A DNA stretch of 45,966 nucleotides from Kiritimatiellia bacterium. Its GTDB lineage: Bacteria > Verrucomicrobiota > Kiritimatiellia > CAIQIC01 > Lenti-01. Shown here piece by piece: positions 25,279 through 34,618 of the stretch. Each line of letters begins with the position of its first letter. Position 1 is the stretch's first letter. A program made the position numbers and the translations under genes. The stretch covers positions 13,561-59,526 of the forward strand of contig JAQUJC010000005.1 in NCBI GenBank assembly GCA_028681135.1, written 5' to 3'. The notes under the pieces were generated by a model. It was not told where the DNA came from, ran no database searches, and was given only the letters and a program-made list of their open reading frames with translations.

Positions 25279-27366
25279 CTAGTGGGATTCGGCGGTTTCG
25301 GTGGGGGGGCCGAGCAGGATCAGGGTGTCGGCGGCCTGGATGATGGTGCGGGCATCGGGGAGAAAGGTGTGCAGGGTGCCGTCCGGCGCGATGCGTTTGA
25401 TGAGCAGCACGCGGGCGCCGCGGGTGTCGGGGAGGCGGGCGTCGGCGAGGGATTTGCCGTGGAGGTCGGCGGGTGGCTCCCATTCGGAGAGTTCATAGCC
25501 GGGGGCGATTTCGAGCGGTTGGGCGGAGAGGGAGGCGAGCCCGCGGGAAAGGGCCTGGGGCGCGTCGGCCTTGAAAATTTCATCCTGGTAGGCATTGAGG
25601 ACATCGGGGTAGGCGAGGGTGCCGAGGAGACGGCGGTCGGAGAGCGAGTGCAGGACGGGCAGTTCGGGCAGATGGGTGGAGGCGAATTTGGCGAGGGCGT
25701 CGGAGAGAGAACTGCCAGGCAGGACATAGGGCGTATGGCGGCGCATCACGTCTTCGGCCATGAGCACGCCGAGCAGGGCCGGCGGGGAGAGCAGGATGCG
25801 CCGCGCATCGGCCAGAGTGATGGTGCCGAGAAGGGCGCCTTCGTCATCGACGACATAGAACTGGGCGTGGGGCGAGGAGAGAATGCGGTCGACGAGGTCG
25901 CGGGCAGATTCGGATGGGCGCGTGGTTTCAAAATGGGGTTGTAAGTGATCGGCGACGCGGTGGGCTTGCAGCAGGTCGGGGGAGCGACCGCGGAAGAGGC
26001 GGATGCCGTCGCGGGCGAGCTTGAAGGTGTAGATGGACAGGTGGCCGCTGAGCCGGGAAGAGAGGACGGTGCTGAGGATGACCACGGTCATGACAGGCAG
26101 AATGATGGCGTAGTTGGAGGTGATCTCGATGACCATGAGGATGGCGGTGATGGGGGCGAGCATGGTGCCGGCGATGACGCCGCCCATGCCGACCAGGGAG
26201 TAGGCGGCGACGCCGCCAAAGCGGGCCCCGAGTAGGGGCTCGGCGAGGGTGCCGACGAAGGCACCGAGAAGAGCGCCCAAGGCGAGCGCGGGTGAAAAGA
26301 CGCCCCCGGACCCGCCGGAGCCGAGTGTGAAGCCGGTGGCGAGTAGTTTGGCAACGGCCAGCGTCAACAGTAGAAGGGCGGGCAGATGGTCGGAAAAGGC
26401 CTGGTTGCAGAGGTGCAGTCCGCCGCCCATGACTTGGGGGAAAAAGAGGGCGAGCGCACCGAGCATCAGGCCCCCGAGGGCGGGGCGCGACCAGTTCGGG
26501 AGTCGGCCGGGGCGGTCAAACAGAATTTCGGCACGGGAAATGAGGTGGATGTAGACCCAGGAGGCGAGGCCGCAGAGCGCCCCCAGCAGCAGGTAGGGAA
26601 TGAGTTCCCACGGGCTGGCGAAGGTGCAGGGGGGGGGAGAGAAAACAGCGGCGTTGCCATGCCAGGAGCGGGCGACGACCGTGGCCAGTACCGAAGAAAT
26701 AACAATGGGGCTGAACTGGGCCGCGCCAAATTCGCCGAGGATGACTTCGACCGAGAATAGGGCGCCGGCGACCGGGGCGTTGAAGGTGCCCGCGATGCCG
26801 GCGGCGGCGCCGCAGGCGACGAGCGTGCGCAGGCGGCGGGTGGACATGCCCATGGCCTGGCCGATTCGGGAGCCGATGGCCGCGCCGATCTGAATAACAG
26901 GGCCTTCCCGCCCGGCGGACCCGCCGGAGCCGATGGTGATGGCCGAAGCAAAAATCTTGGCCAGGGCGACGCGTCCGCGGATTCGAGCGCCGGCGAGGGC
27001 GACGGCCTTGATGACCTGGGGGACGCCGTGGCCCTTGGCTTCGGAGGCAAAAAAGGTGGTGATGAGTCCGACGATGAGGCCCCCGGCGGCCGGGATGAGC
27101 AGGAGTTTCCAGGGGGAGGTGGTGCGCAGGAGTTCGACGGTGGGTTCGATCAGGCCCCAGGAAATGTTCTGCACGAGATGAATGCCCGCACCAAAGATTA
27201 TCGAGCCGACGCCGCCCAAGATACCGATGATGGCGGCGGTGAACAGCAGAAAGAGATATTCCCCTCCGCGGGCTTGCTCCATCCAGGAGCGCCCGAGGCG
27301 CCGGGCCCAGCGTCCAAGACTCCGCAGGCGGGTGGTGCGCGGTTGTTGTGGGGCAGATCGGGACAT
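25279..27366 (-). CDS. CLC chloride channel/antiporter with CBS pair and RCK-C-type tail
   Basis: A 695-residue membrane transporter. The CLC core (~35-440) shows all three selectivity segments: KGHGVPQVI, GSGGSAGREGPVIQIGAAIGS with the gating glutamate E154, and GSGGSGGVFSPALALGA. A CBS-domain pair follows (~460-590), where nucleotides may regulate transport. The last ~100 residues (ALSRGLASLSAQPLEI to DTLILLGPPTE) look like a TrkA-C/RCK-C module. E154 is compatible with Cl-/H+ exchange. The ORF is open 143 codons further upstream; ATG 27366 or ATG 27378 is right because the conserved N-terminus begins there. It is divergent from the GT4 gene at 27499. A C9 run in the mRNA (26629-26637) lies within the core. 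Confidence 0.88.
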   Translation of the reverse strand: MSRSAPQQPRTTRLRSLGRWARRLGRSWMEQARGGEYLFLLFTAAIIGILGGVGSIIFGAGIHLVQNISWGLIEPTVELLRTTSPWKLLLIPAAGGLIVGLITTFFASEAKGHGVPQVIKAVALAGARIRGRVALAKIFASAITIGSGGSAGREGPVIQIGAAIGSRIGQAMGMSTRRLRTLVACGAAAGIAGTFNAPVAGALFSVEVILGEFGAAQFSPIVISSVLATVVARSWHGNAAVFSPPPCTFASPWELIPYLLLGALCGLASWVYIHLISRAEILFDRPGRLPNWSRPALGGLMLGALALFFPQVMGGGLHLCNQAFSDHLPALLLLTLAVAKLLATGFTLGSGGSGGVFSPALALGALLGAFVGTLAEPLLGARFGGVAAYSLVGMGGVIAGTMLAPITAILMVIEITSNYAIILPVMTVVILSTVLSSRLSGHLSIYTFKLARDGIRLFRGRSPDLLQAHRVADHLQPHFETTRPSESARDLVDRILSSPHAQFYVVDDEGALLGTITLADARRILLSPPALLGVLMAEDVMRRHTPYVLPGSSLSDALAKFASTHLPELPVLHSLSDRRLLGTLAYPDVLNAYQDEIFKADAPQALSRGLASLSAQPLEIAPGYELSEWEPPADLHGKSLADARLPDTRGARVLLIKRIAPDGTLHTFLPDARTIIQAADTLILLGPPTETAESH

Positions 27367-27498
27367 GACCGTGAGCATAGAATGAGAGCGGCGGGGGTTC
27401 AATTTCAAATTCCGTGATGGGGGGTGCTCGCCCTGAAACAACCGCGTGGAGTAGAATGGGCTGGATTTGAGCAGCGGGCGGCGGCTAGACTGCGCGCC

Positions 27499-28656
27499 AT
27501 GAGTTCGAACCATAACCAGCGGATTGCGATTGATGCGCGGTGGGTGTTTCGCGAGGTGAGCGGTATTGGGCGCTATACACTGGAACTGCTGCGCCAGTTG
27601 GGGGAGATGGGCGGGCCGTTTACCTATCTGGTGCTGGTGCAGGATGGCGAGCGGCAGGCGTTTATCGAGCGCGAGGCGGGGCTGGCGGGACTGGCCCATT
27701 TTGAATTTGCCCACCTGCCCTACGGGCCGTTTTCGCTGCGGGGTCAGGTGGCGGCTGCGCGGCTCTTGCAGACGCACGGGGTGGGGGTCTACCACTCAAC
27801 CAATTTCATGGTGCCGCTGCCGGCCTTTCCGCGGCGCCGGCCCCATGCGATCCGCTGCGTCTGCAACATTCACGATTTGATTCCGCTGGTGCATCCGGAG
27901 TTTACCCCGAAGGCGCTGAAGACGCGTTTTGCCTTCGTATACCGGGCATTAATGCATGAGATTGCGCGGCGGGTGGATACGGTGGTGACGGGCAGTGAAT
28001 CGGCAAAACGGGACATTGTGCAGCGGTTGAAGATCGCGGAAGAGCGGATCGTGGTGGCGCCGGACGGGGTGGAAGCGCGGTATCGGCCGGGCGGCGCAAA
28101 GCCGTCGGCGCAGGGGGCGCCAAAGACAGTGCTGTATGTGGGGCGGAGCGATCCCTATAAGAATCTGCCGGGGCTGGTGGCGGCTTTTGCGCAGGTGGTG
28201 GGCGACGGAGGGGTCGAGGCGCGGCTGCGGATTGTCGGCTCGCCGGATGCGCGGTATCCGGAGGCGGGCACGGTGGCACAGCGGCTGGGCGTGGCGGACC
28301 GGATCGACTGGGCGGGATATCTGGACGAGGCCGCCTTGCGGCGGGCGTACCAAGAAGCGGATGTGCTGGCGCTGTTGTCGCGCTATGAGGGATTTGGGTT
28401 GCCGGTGCTGGAGGCGATGGCGTGCGGCACCCCGGTGGTGTGCTCGAATGCGGCGAGCCTGCCGGAGGTGGTGGGCAGTGCGGCGTGGTTGGTGGCACCG
28501 GATGATACGGCCGCAGCGGCGGCAGCCCTCAAGACGGTGTTGACGGACCCGGCGACGGCCACGCGGCTGCGCGAGGCGGGGCTGGCACAGGCGGCGCGTT
28601 TTTCCTGGAAGGCGGCGGCGGAGGCGGTCTTGCGGATTTATGGGGAGGGCGCATGA
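27499..28656 (+). CDS. GT4 glycosyltransferase
   Basis: A 385-residue retaining glycosyltransferase with GT-B fold, probably building a surface polysaccharide. The N-terminal domain has RIAIDARWVFREVSGIGRYTLEL, typical of GT4 mannosyl/rhamnosyl-type enzymes. The C-terminal domain has VLYVGRSDPYKNLPGLV and the donor-binding E-x7-E stretch, RYEGFGLPVLEAMACGTPVV, then ASLPEVVG. No membrane helices. ATG 27499 is used because homology begins there; the frame is open to 27424. The next gene starts inside its stop codon region (ATGA at 28653). First gene of a three-gene operon. Confidence 0.88.
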   Translation: MSSNHNQRIAIDARWVFREVSGIGRYTLELLRQLGEMGGPFTYLVLVQDGERQAFIEREAGLAGLAHFEFAHLPYGPFSLRGQVAAARLLQTHGVGVYHSTNFMVPLPAFPRRRPHAIRCVCNIHDLIPLVHPEFTPKALKTRFAFVYRALMHEIARRVDTVVTGSESAKRDIVQRLKIAEERIVVAPDGVEARYRPGGAKPSAQGAPKTVLYVGRSDPYKNLPGLVAAFAQVVGDGGVEARLRIVGSPDARYPEAGTVAQRLGVADRIDWAGYLDEAALRRAYQEADVLALLSRYEGFGLPVLEAMACGTPVVCSNAASLPEVVGSAAWLVAPDDTAAAAAALKTVLTDPATATRLREAGLAQAARFSWKAAAEAVLRIYGEGA

Positions 28657-29762
28657 ACGGCGCGCGGACAGTGGCCTTGGCGCATGACTGGCTCAACGGT
28701 ATGCGCGGCGGTGAGCGGTGTCTTGACCTGATTTGTAAGGAGTATCCGCAGGCGGACATCTATACGCTGTTGTACCGGCCGGAACAGGTCTCGGAGGCGA
28801 TTAACCATCGCACGGTACATGAGTCGGGGCTGGCGCGGCTGCCATTCTTTCGTGAGCACTATCGCTGGTTTTTGCCGCTGTTCCCGCGGGCCATCGAATC
28901 ATTCCGCTTGCCGCCGAGCACAGATTTGGTGTTGAGCACAAGCCACTGCGTGGCGAAGGGGATCGTGCCGCCGCCGGGGGCGAAGCACTTGTGCTACTGC
29001 TTCACGCCCATGCGTTATGCGTGGGCGCTGCAAGCGGCGTATTTCGGGCGCAACCGGCTAAAGCGTGCGGTCCTGGACCGGATGCTGGCGCGATTGCGGA
29101 CGTGGGACCGGGAGGCGAGCGTGCGGGTGGACCGGTTCGTGGCGATCAGCCGTCATGTGCAGGCGCGCATCCGGGAGTACTACGGGCGGGAGTCGGAGGT
29201 GGTGTATCCGCCCGTGGCAACGCAGTACTTCACCCCGGACGAGCGGGGGGGGGATGACGGGTATGATGTGGTGGTGTCGGCGCTCGTGCCCTACAAGCGG
29301 GTGGACCTGGCGGTGCAGGCGTATACGCGCACTGGGCATCCGCTGAAGGTGGCGGGGGTGGGCACGGACATGGAGGCGCTGCGCAAAATCGCAGGGCCGA
29401 ATGTGATCTTTCTGGGGCGGGTGCCGGACGAGGGCGTGCGCGAGTTGTATCGGCGTTGCCGATTCCTGGTGTTTCCGGGCGAGGAGGATTTTGGGATCGT
29501 CCCGCTGGAGGCGCAGGCGTGCGGCAAGCCCGTGCTGGCCTATGGCCGCGGGGGGCTGCTGGAAACAGTGGTGGCGGGACAGACCGGCGTGTTCTTTGGC
29601 GAGCAGACCGAAGATGCCCTGATCGATGCCGTGGCGCGCGCGCAAGCGATGACCTGGGACGCGTCGGCCATCCGGGCCCATGCGGAGCAGTTCAGCGAAG
29701 CACGGTTTCTGGACGGGTTGCGGGCGCAGATCGAGGCCGTGATGGCGGGCGGGCCGCGATGA
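28653..29762 (+). CDS. GT4 glycosyltransferase
   Basis: A 369-residue GT-B enzyme. It opens with VALAHDWLNGMRGGERCLDLI, contains CYCFTPMRYAW and FVAISRHVQARI, and in the C-terminal domain VSALVPYKRVDLAVQAY, then the donor site FPGEEDFGIVPLEAQACGKPV with the E-x7-E pair. These are signatures of WbaZ-like mannosyl- or related transferases of O-antigen and exopolysaccharide pathways. It overlaps both neighbours by four bases (ATGA), so the three genes are translated together. A G9 run (29245-29253) lies in the coding region. Confidence 0.88.
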   Translation: MNGARTVALAHDWLNGMRGGERCLDLICKEYPQADIYTLLYRPEQVSEAINHRTVHESGLARLPFFREHYRWFLPLFPRAIESFRLPPSTDLVLSTSHCVAKGIVPPPGAKHLCYCFTPMRYAWALQAAYFGRNRLKRAVLDRMLARLRTWDREASVRVDRFVAISRHVQARIREYYGRESEVVYPPVATQYFTPDERGGDDGYDVVVSALVPYKRVDLAVQAYTRTGHPLKVAGVGTDMEALRKIAGPNVIFLGRVPDEGVRELYRRCRFLVFPGEEDFGIVPLEAQACGKPVLAYGRGGLLETVVAGQTGVFFGEQTEDALIDAVARAQAMTWDASAIRAHAEQFSEARFLDGLRAQIEAVMAGGPR

Positions 29763-30445
29763 GCACGACGCCGGACAGGGTCCCGGAGCCAACACGCGAT
29801 GAGGGGGGGCATGCCCTACAGCTTTCGCGAGGATTCTCGAGCCTGTTCTGGGGGATGCCGACGCTGGCGGTGGCGCATGCCGTAGCGTTGACGGGCTTGT
29901 GGCCGACACGGTGGATGATGGGGTGGCTGCTCTGCGCCTATTTGCCGGTGTTGTTGGGCTTGTGGCGGCTGCGGATAGTTGGAGATTGGACGCCGCATTG
30001 GAGGCGGCGGACGGGCCAGGCGCTGGTGCTGGCGCTGGCCACGTTGTATCTCGCGCCCTTCTTGGTGTGGTGGAGCGTCTGGCCGTTACAAGGCTATTTT
30101 GCGATTCATGCGGCGGGGCACTACGTGGCGATGGTGGTGTTTTTGGCGAGTCTGAACCGGCTGGTCGGCGAGGTGGGGCGGGGCTGGGGCGATGGCGCCA
30201 TGCGGCGGGAGGCCAAGGCGGGCATCGCCATGGTGGTGGGGATGAGCACCTGCTCGGTGGCCGCGCTCTTATGGATGTTCCACCGCGCGGGCGTGCTGGA
30301 GGCGGGCAGCGCCACGGTGTTGGCGCAATGGTCCCGGCTGGCGGGGGAGGCGCGCACCCTGTTTCTACTGCCGTATGCGATGACGGCGTATGTGATGTGG
30401 CGGGCCAAGGAAGGCGGGTTTCGTCGCACGGGTGGCGGCACGTAA
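29759..30445 (+). CDS. Polytopic membrane protein of unknown function
   Basis: A 228-residue protein with about five hydrophobic segments (for example GMPTLAVAHAVALTGLW, WLLCAYLPVLLGLW, ALVLALATLYLAPFLVWWSVW, YVAMVVFLASL and IAMVVGMSTCSVAALLWMF). No family is recognised. The frame is open from 29456 inside the GT4 gene, but ATG 29759 overlaps that gene's stop as ATGA and is the natural start. Its position after two glycosyltransferases suggests a role in glycan assembly or export, without direct support. The gene ends 50 bases before the convergent SGNH/TPR gene, with a G8 run at 30487-30494 between them. Confidence 0.65.
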   Translation: MSTTPDRVPEPTRDEGGHALQLSRGFSSLFWGMPTLAVAHAVALTGLWPTRWMMGWLLCAYLPVLLGLWRLRIVGDWTPHWRRRTGQALVLALATLYLAPFLVWWSVWPLQGYFAIHAAGHYVAMVVFLASLNRLVGEVGRGWGDGAMRREAKAGIAMVVGMSTCSVAALLWMFHRAGVLEAGSATVLAQWSRLAGEARTLFLLPYAMTAYVMWRAKEGGFRRTGGGT

Positions 30446-30495
30446 GACGCCGCCGTTTGGCATCGGAGAGCGAATCCTTTTTTCTTGGGGGGGGA

Positions 30496-32901
30496 TTACT
30501 CCCAGAGGAACCGGCGAGCCGGCTTATCCTCGTCGGGGTCGGTGGATTCCGGCTGTGCGGGCAGCTTGGCATCGATTCGCTCCTGAAGTTCCAGGGCGTC
30601 GGGATCATCGGGCATGTAAGTCTGATAGCGATTCATCTGAATTTTGGCCCGGCGGTATTGGCGAAGGCGGAACATGGCGTCAGCCCATTTGAGGTAGCGT
30701 TCGTAGCGATAGGGGGCCAACTCTTCAGAGCGGGTGTAACAGTCGAAGGCCGTTTTCCAGTCGCCGAGGAGGGTGTGGAGAACGGCGAGTTCCTCCCAGA
30801 GCAGGGGGTTGCGCGGATTGCGCTTGATGGCGTCCTGCAGCAGACCGACGGCGGGTTGGTCCTGGTCCAGCAGGCGCAGCGCTTCGCTCAGCCAGTCGAT
30901 GGTCCAAGCGAAAGGCGGATGAGGGCGCTGGCGTAATTGGCGGAGTTGCGTGGCCGTGCGCTGATTGACGCCATCAAGGCGATGGAGGGTTTCGGCCAGG
31001 GCGATGACCGCATCGGAATTCCATTTATCGCGTTCGATGGCATAGGTGAGCCAAGGACGCGCGTAGACTAGTTGACCCCTCTCGAGAAGGTGTTGGCCAA
31101 TGACGCTGGCAAAATGAATGTCGTAATAACCGCTGCTGCCCGGGGGGCCGCGCAACAAGTCGATGCCCTGGCGGGCCTCCTGCCCCTGACAGGCGCGGGT
31201 CAGGGCCAGAAGCGCGCGGGTATCGAACCGGTGAGGCCAGTGGGAATATGCAGCGGTAGCGGCCGTTTCAGCCTGGCCGAGGGCGTTGGCTTTGAGCAGG
31301 TGCCAGGCAGTGCGGATGGCCAGCCAGGCGTTGTCGGGATGGCTGGCCAGGTGCCGGTCAAAGATGGCGCGGGTGGTGTCGGGCGTGAATGCCGCCACGC
31401 GCTCGTCCCACTGCATCCACTCTTCTTTCAGACGCGCGAGGGTCTCGGCATTGGTGGTCTGACGCCGGAAGGGAGTGCGGAGTTGCTGCTGCATCAAGGC
31501 CTCAATCTGGGCGGCGCGGCCCCAGGGATGATAAAGCAGGGCCTCGGCCATGTCGCCGACGGTCGGGATGTGTGCGGTGGGGGCCGCGGGGATCGCGCCC
31601 ATGAATTCCATCCGGTGGACAAGGGCGGAGGCCAGCAGATAGTTGCCGCTGAAGGTCAGATGAATGTGGTCCAAAAATAATTCGCGTCCGGGGATGCCCT
31701 GGGGGGAACGGATGGCGAAGAGCGCTTCGGCGTCCAGCAGCGAAGCGGAGCGGCCGTCGGCGCACTCGCGGATGAGGGCATTGAGTTTGGAGTCGGCCCG
31801 CAGGCGCAAGGCATCGGCATCGCGGGCGCGGGAAAAGAGGGCGGCCGCTTCCGCGCTGCGGTTGTCATCGAGCGCAAGGCGGGCGGCGCGGAAGAGCGCT
31901 TCGGCATGATCGGGATTGAGTTGGATGGCGTGGGCATAGAGGCGGGTGGCCTCGAAGCGGTTGGTGGCGGCAGTGGCCGCGGCGGCCGCGCGCAGGGTTT
32001 CGCGCACCTCCTGCGCGGCGGCTTCATCCGTCAGATAGGGGGTCGAAAACGGGGCGCAATCGCGCAGGTTGACCGGTACGGTACAGACCATGACTGCCGG
32101 TGAAGCTGCTTCCGCCACCGTTAAAATGGCGTCGAGGTTCTTGCGAAAGGAGCGCGCGACGGTTTTCAGGTGTGGGTCGCGAGGCCGTAAGCGACCGCGC
32201 AGCGTGATCGGCTCCTGGCGTTGCCACGCCATCTGGTCAATTCGCGCGGGAAAAATCCGGTGGAAGGTGCCGGCGATCAGTTGCGCGAGCCGGGTGCGAG
32301 AGAAGAGGACCATCCCGCGCGCGATGCGCGAGCTGGAATGCAGCCGGCCCAGTCTCGTGGTCGGGCCATACGGACCGGCGACTTCGTCGTTGCCCGTCAG
32401 CACAATGACCGCTTGCGGATTCAGACGTTGGAGGTCGCGGGCGACTTCGCGCAGGACATGCGAGTTGGCGCCATCGTAGCCCATGGGGATGAGTTCGATG
32501 GTCTGGTCGGGGTAGCGATGCCGAAGCATACGTTCGAGCTGGCGGCCGAGGCCAAAGGCGGGTTCGGGCATGCCCATGGCGGTGGACCCGCCCAGCAGAC
32601 AGATTCGGATCGTGTTGTTGGACGGGGTGTGGCGGGCAACAATGGGCAGGGGCGCGGGGGCTAGGCGGCCAGGGTAAAACCGATAGGTGAAGAACGGGTT
32701 TTCTGTCCAGGCGGGCGGGTCATGGGCGCCGCCCTCAATCAGGTAGCGCGTGGAGCGGCTCGAGAAAAATAGCGGAGACGCCAGTTCTAATAGCAGGCCG
32801 ATTGCGACGAGGATCAGCAGGGCCAGCGCCAGCCGTTTTATCAGGCGAAGGCCGAACGCCGCCCAGGCCGGTAGGTCAATTGACTTGGCAAAGAGGCTCA
32901 T
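30496..32901 (-). CDS. Membrane-anchored SGNH-hydrolase-like protein with TPR repeats
   Basis: An 801-residue protein: a basic N-terminus, one TM helix (about 22-44), then an extracytoplasmic SGNH-type domain split by helical repeats. Block I is CLLGGSTAMGM (S106), block III is VLTGNDEVAG, and block V is LDHIHLTFSGN about 300 residues later. Between them lies a TPR pair (RLYAHAIQLNPDHAEALFRAARLAL), and the C-terminal ~350 residues are further TPRs (LLQDAIKRNPRNPLLWEELAVL; AFDCYTRSEELAPYRYERYLKWADA). The catalytic Ser, Asn and Asp-His all look present, so an esterase acting on glycans is plausible, with TPRs recruiting partners. It starts 76 bases downstream of tRNA-Thr on the same strand. Confidence 0.75.
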   Translation of the reverse strand: MSLFAKSIDLPAWAAFGLRLIKRLALALLILVAIGLLLELASPLFFSSRSTRYLIEGGAHDPPAWTENPFFTYRFYPGRLAPAPLPIVARHTPSNNTIRICLLGGSTAMGMPEPAFGLGRQLERMLRHRYPDQTIELIPMGYDGANSHVLREVARDLQRLNPQAVIVLTGNDEVAGPYGPTTRLGRLHSSSRIARGMVLFSRTRLAQLIAGTFHRIFPARIDQMAWQRQEPITLRGRLRPRDPHLKTVARSFRKNLDAILTVAEAASPAVMVCTVPVNLRDCAPFSTPYLTDEAAAQEVRETLRAAAAATAATNRFEATRLYAHAIQLNPDHAEALFRAARLALDDNRSAEAAALFSRARDADALRLRADSKLNALIRECADGRSASLLDAEALFAIRSPQGIPGRELFLDHIHLTFSGNYLLASALVHRMEFMGAIPAAPTAHIPTVGDMAEALLYHPWGRAAQIEALMQQQLRTPFRRQTTNAETLARLKEEWMQWDERVAAFTPDTTRAIFDRHLASHPDNAWLAIRTAWHLLKANALGQAETAATAAYSHWPHRFDTRALLALTRACQGQEARQGIDLLRGPPGSSGYYDIHFASVIGQHLLERGQLVYARPWLTYAIERDKWNSDAVIALAETLHRLDGVNQRTATQLRQLRQRPHPPFAWTIDWLSEALRLLDQDQPAVGLLQDAIKRNPRNPLLWEELAVLHTLLGDWKTAFDCYTRSEELAPYRYERYLKWADAMFRLRQYRRAKIQMNRYQTYMPDDPDALELQERIDAKLPAQPESTDPDEDKPARRFLWE

Positions 32902-32977
32902 GCGATCAAGGTACTATGGCAGGACCGTCAGGGGCTGTAAAGAACCGGCGTCCGCCGACGGGGGATACAAAAAAGAG

Positions 32978-33053
32978 TGGAGCCAAAGGTCGGACTCGAA
33001 CCGACGACCGTCGCATTACGAATGCGATGCTCTGCCAACTGAGCTACTTTGGC
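32978..33053 (-). tRNA. tRNA-Thr (anticodon CGT)
   Basis: Full cloverleaf of 76 bases on the minus strand: acceptor GCCAAAG/CTTTGGC, D stem GCTC/GAGC, anticodon stem TCGCA/TGCGA around loop TTCGTAA (anticodon CGT, reads ACG), T stem GTCGG/CCGAC with loop TTCGAGT, discriminator T and an encoded CCA. A T6 run lies just downstream and may end transcription. Confidence 0.96.
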
Positions 33054-33131
33054 CCGTGTGACGCGCACTATGCCAAAGGGCCAGTGGTCAAGTCAAGCAT
33101 ACCGACCAGGCGGGGGGCAGCCGGTTGGGCA

Positions 33132-33141
33132 GGGGGGGGGG
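33132..33141. repeat. G10/C10 homopolymer downstream of the DnaJ gene
   Basis: Ten G on the plus strand, 11 bases beyond the DnaJ-homologue stop. It is the last G-oriented long tract before the compositional switch. Confidence 0.9.
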
Positions 33142-33151
33142 CTGATTCTGT

Positions 33152-34141
33152 TTAGCGGGGCCGGGGACGAAATGGCGATTCTTGCGCCAGATGTTCGAAC
33201 AGTTCTTTTTCGCGCTCGGTGGGATGGTCGGGGATGGCAATGCGCAGGGTCACGTACAGGTCACCCCGGTGTCCCTGGCGGTTGGGCAGGCCTTTGCCGG
33301 GTAAACGCAGACGGGTGGAGCCTTGCGTTCCTGGCCGAATGGTCAGCGTGGCATCGCCCTCGAGGGTCGGAATGCGAATCTTGGCACCCAGGACGGCTTC
33401 CCAGGGGGCGATGGGCAGCCCCATGTCCAGATCGTGGCCATTGAGCCGATACAGGGGGTGGGGGGCGACATGCAGATTCAAATACAGGTTGCCGCCCGCA
33501 TGGCCTTGCCCGGATAGGCGGATGCGTGTGCCCTCGGTCGCGCCTGCCGGTATGCGCACATGAAACGTCTTCGTCTGGCGGGTGGTCGTGCCATCGGGCT
33601 GCACAACCGGCACTTGCAGCGTGAGGTTCTTCGGTTCGCGGCTGAACAACTCCTCGATCGAGAGGGTCAGGTTGGCTTCGAAGTCCTGTCCGCGCGGACG
33701 AAAGGCGCCTGCCGGCATTCCCCCGCCGCCCCCGAAGTCCGTGAAGGGGCTTCCCCCGCGCTGGCCACCGCCGGGATGGCCTAGATCGCCAAACAGCGCG
33801 GAAAAGAAATCGCTGAAATCGCCGCCGTCGCCCCCGAACTCGAAGCGGATACCGCCGCCGGGGCCGCTGCTGGCGCCTTCGAATCCGCCCCAACCCGGCG
33901 GCGGGGTGAAGTCCTGGCCAGATTTCCAATTGCGGCCGAGGGCATCGTAGCGCTTGCGCTTTTCGGGATCGGAGAGCACTTCATGGGCTTCGTTAATCTC
34001 CTTGAAGCGCACCTCGCCCTCGCTGGTCTTGTTGATATCGGGGTGATATTTGCGTGCCAGTTTGCGGTAGGCCTTCTTGATGGCGTCGGCGCTGGCATCC
34101 CGCGGGATGCCAAGCACGGCGTAGTAATCGAGATATTTCAT
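33152..34141 (-). CDS. DnaJ-family co-chaperone without zinc finger (CbpA type)
   Basis: A 329-residue J-protein that would stimulate DnaK. The J domain covers residues 1-70 with HPD at 33-35 and AYRKLARKYHPD. A Gly/Phe-rich linker follows (70-150; GGIRFEFGGDGGDFSDFF), then the two-part DnaJ C-terminal substrate-binding domain (LTLSIEELF, VRIPAGATEGTRIRLSGQG, NGHDLDMGLPIAPWEAVLGAKI). The four CxxCxGxG zinc motifs of DnaJ itself are absent, so CbpA/DnaJ type II. It starts 16 bases after the small coiled-coil gene and likely shares its transcript; no heat-shock-type promoter element was recognised. Confidence 0.92.
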   Translation of the reverse strand: MKYLDYYAVLGIPRDASADAIKKAYRKLARKYHPDINKTSEGEVRFKEINEAHEVLSDPEKRKRYDALGRNWKSGQDFTPPPGWGGFEGASSGPGGGIRFEFGGDGGDFSDFFSALFGDLGHPGGGQRGGSPFTDFGGGGGMPAGAFRPRGQDFEANLTLSIEELFSREPKNLTLQVPVVQPDGTTTRQTKTFHVRIPAGATEGTRIRLSGQGHAGGNLYLNLHVAPHPLYRLNGHDLDMGLPIAPWEAVLGAKIRIPTLEGDATLTIRPGTQGSTRLRLPGKGLPNRQGHRGDLYVTLRIAIPDHPTEREKELFEHLAQESPFRPRPR

Positions 34142-34157
34142 GCGCGCCGGGGACTGC

Positions 34158-34433
34158 TCAGCGTTTCAGGCGGTTCACGTCTTTTTCGAGGTCATCGAGG
34201 CGCCGTTCGATGGTGTTGAAAGGCGAAGGCGCCCGATAGGTTTCCCCCATGCGCTGTTCCAGCTTTGTGACCCGCTCGAGCAGGTCGGCCATCTGGTCGC
34301 GGTCGGTGCGGCACTGGTCGCTCAACTCACGCAGGTCGCGCTGGAGAGTTGCCAGGGTCGGTTCGGCGGGTTGGGCGATGCCGACGCTCGCGGCCAGCAT
34401 CACCAGAACGGCGGCGATCATTATTTTATTCAT
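34158..34433 (-). CDS. Small exported coiled-coil protein, unknown function
   Basis: A 91-residue protein with a signal peptide (MNKIMIAAVLVMLAASVGIAQ) followed by heptads of Leu and charged residues (LRELSDQCRT, LLERVTKLEQRM, IERRLDDLEKDVNRL), so a periplasmic or surface coiled coil, perhaps an oligomer. ATG 34433 has GAGGAG about ten bases upstream; an ATG six codons earlier lacks this. It precedes the DnaJ-type gene in a probable two-gene operon. No family recognised. Confidence 0.65.
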   Translation of the reverse strand: MNKIMIAAVLVMLAASVGIAQPAEPTLATLQRDLRELSDQCRTDRDQMADLLERVTKLEQRMGETYRAPSPFNTIERRLDDLEKDVNRLKR

Positions 34434-34618
34434 GTCATCAGTACTCCTCACCTTTGCCGATTACTATAACCAGTTGCCCGCTATATTGCAATGGGAGGGA
34501 GATGCGGCGCAGTGGAAAAATCGGAAAATTTGGCGAAAAACCCTGGCGAAAAAACGCGATCCTCCCATTGACGCTGAGGAAGGTGGCTGATATGGTTCCT
34601 CGTAGTTTCATAGTCGGT

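Noticed and set aside
27367-27795. N-terminal extension of the CLC frame
   Set aside because: Arg/Pro-rich sequence antisense to the divergent GT4 gene; CLC homology starts near 27366.
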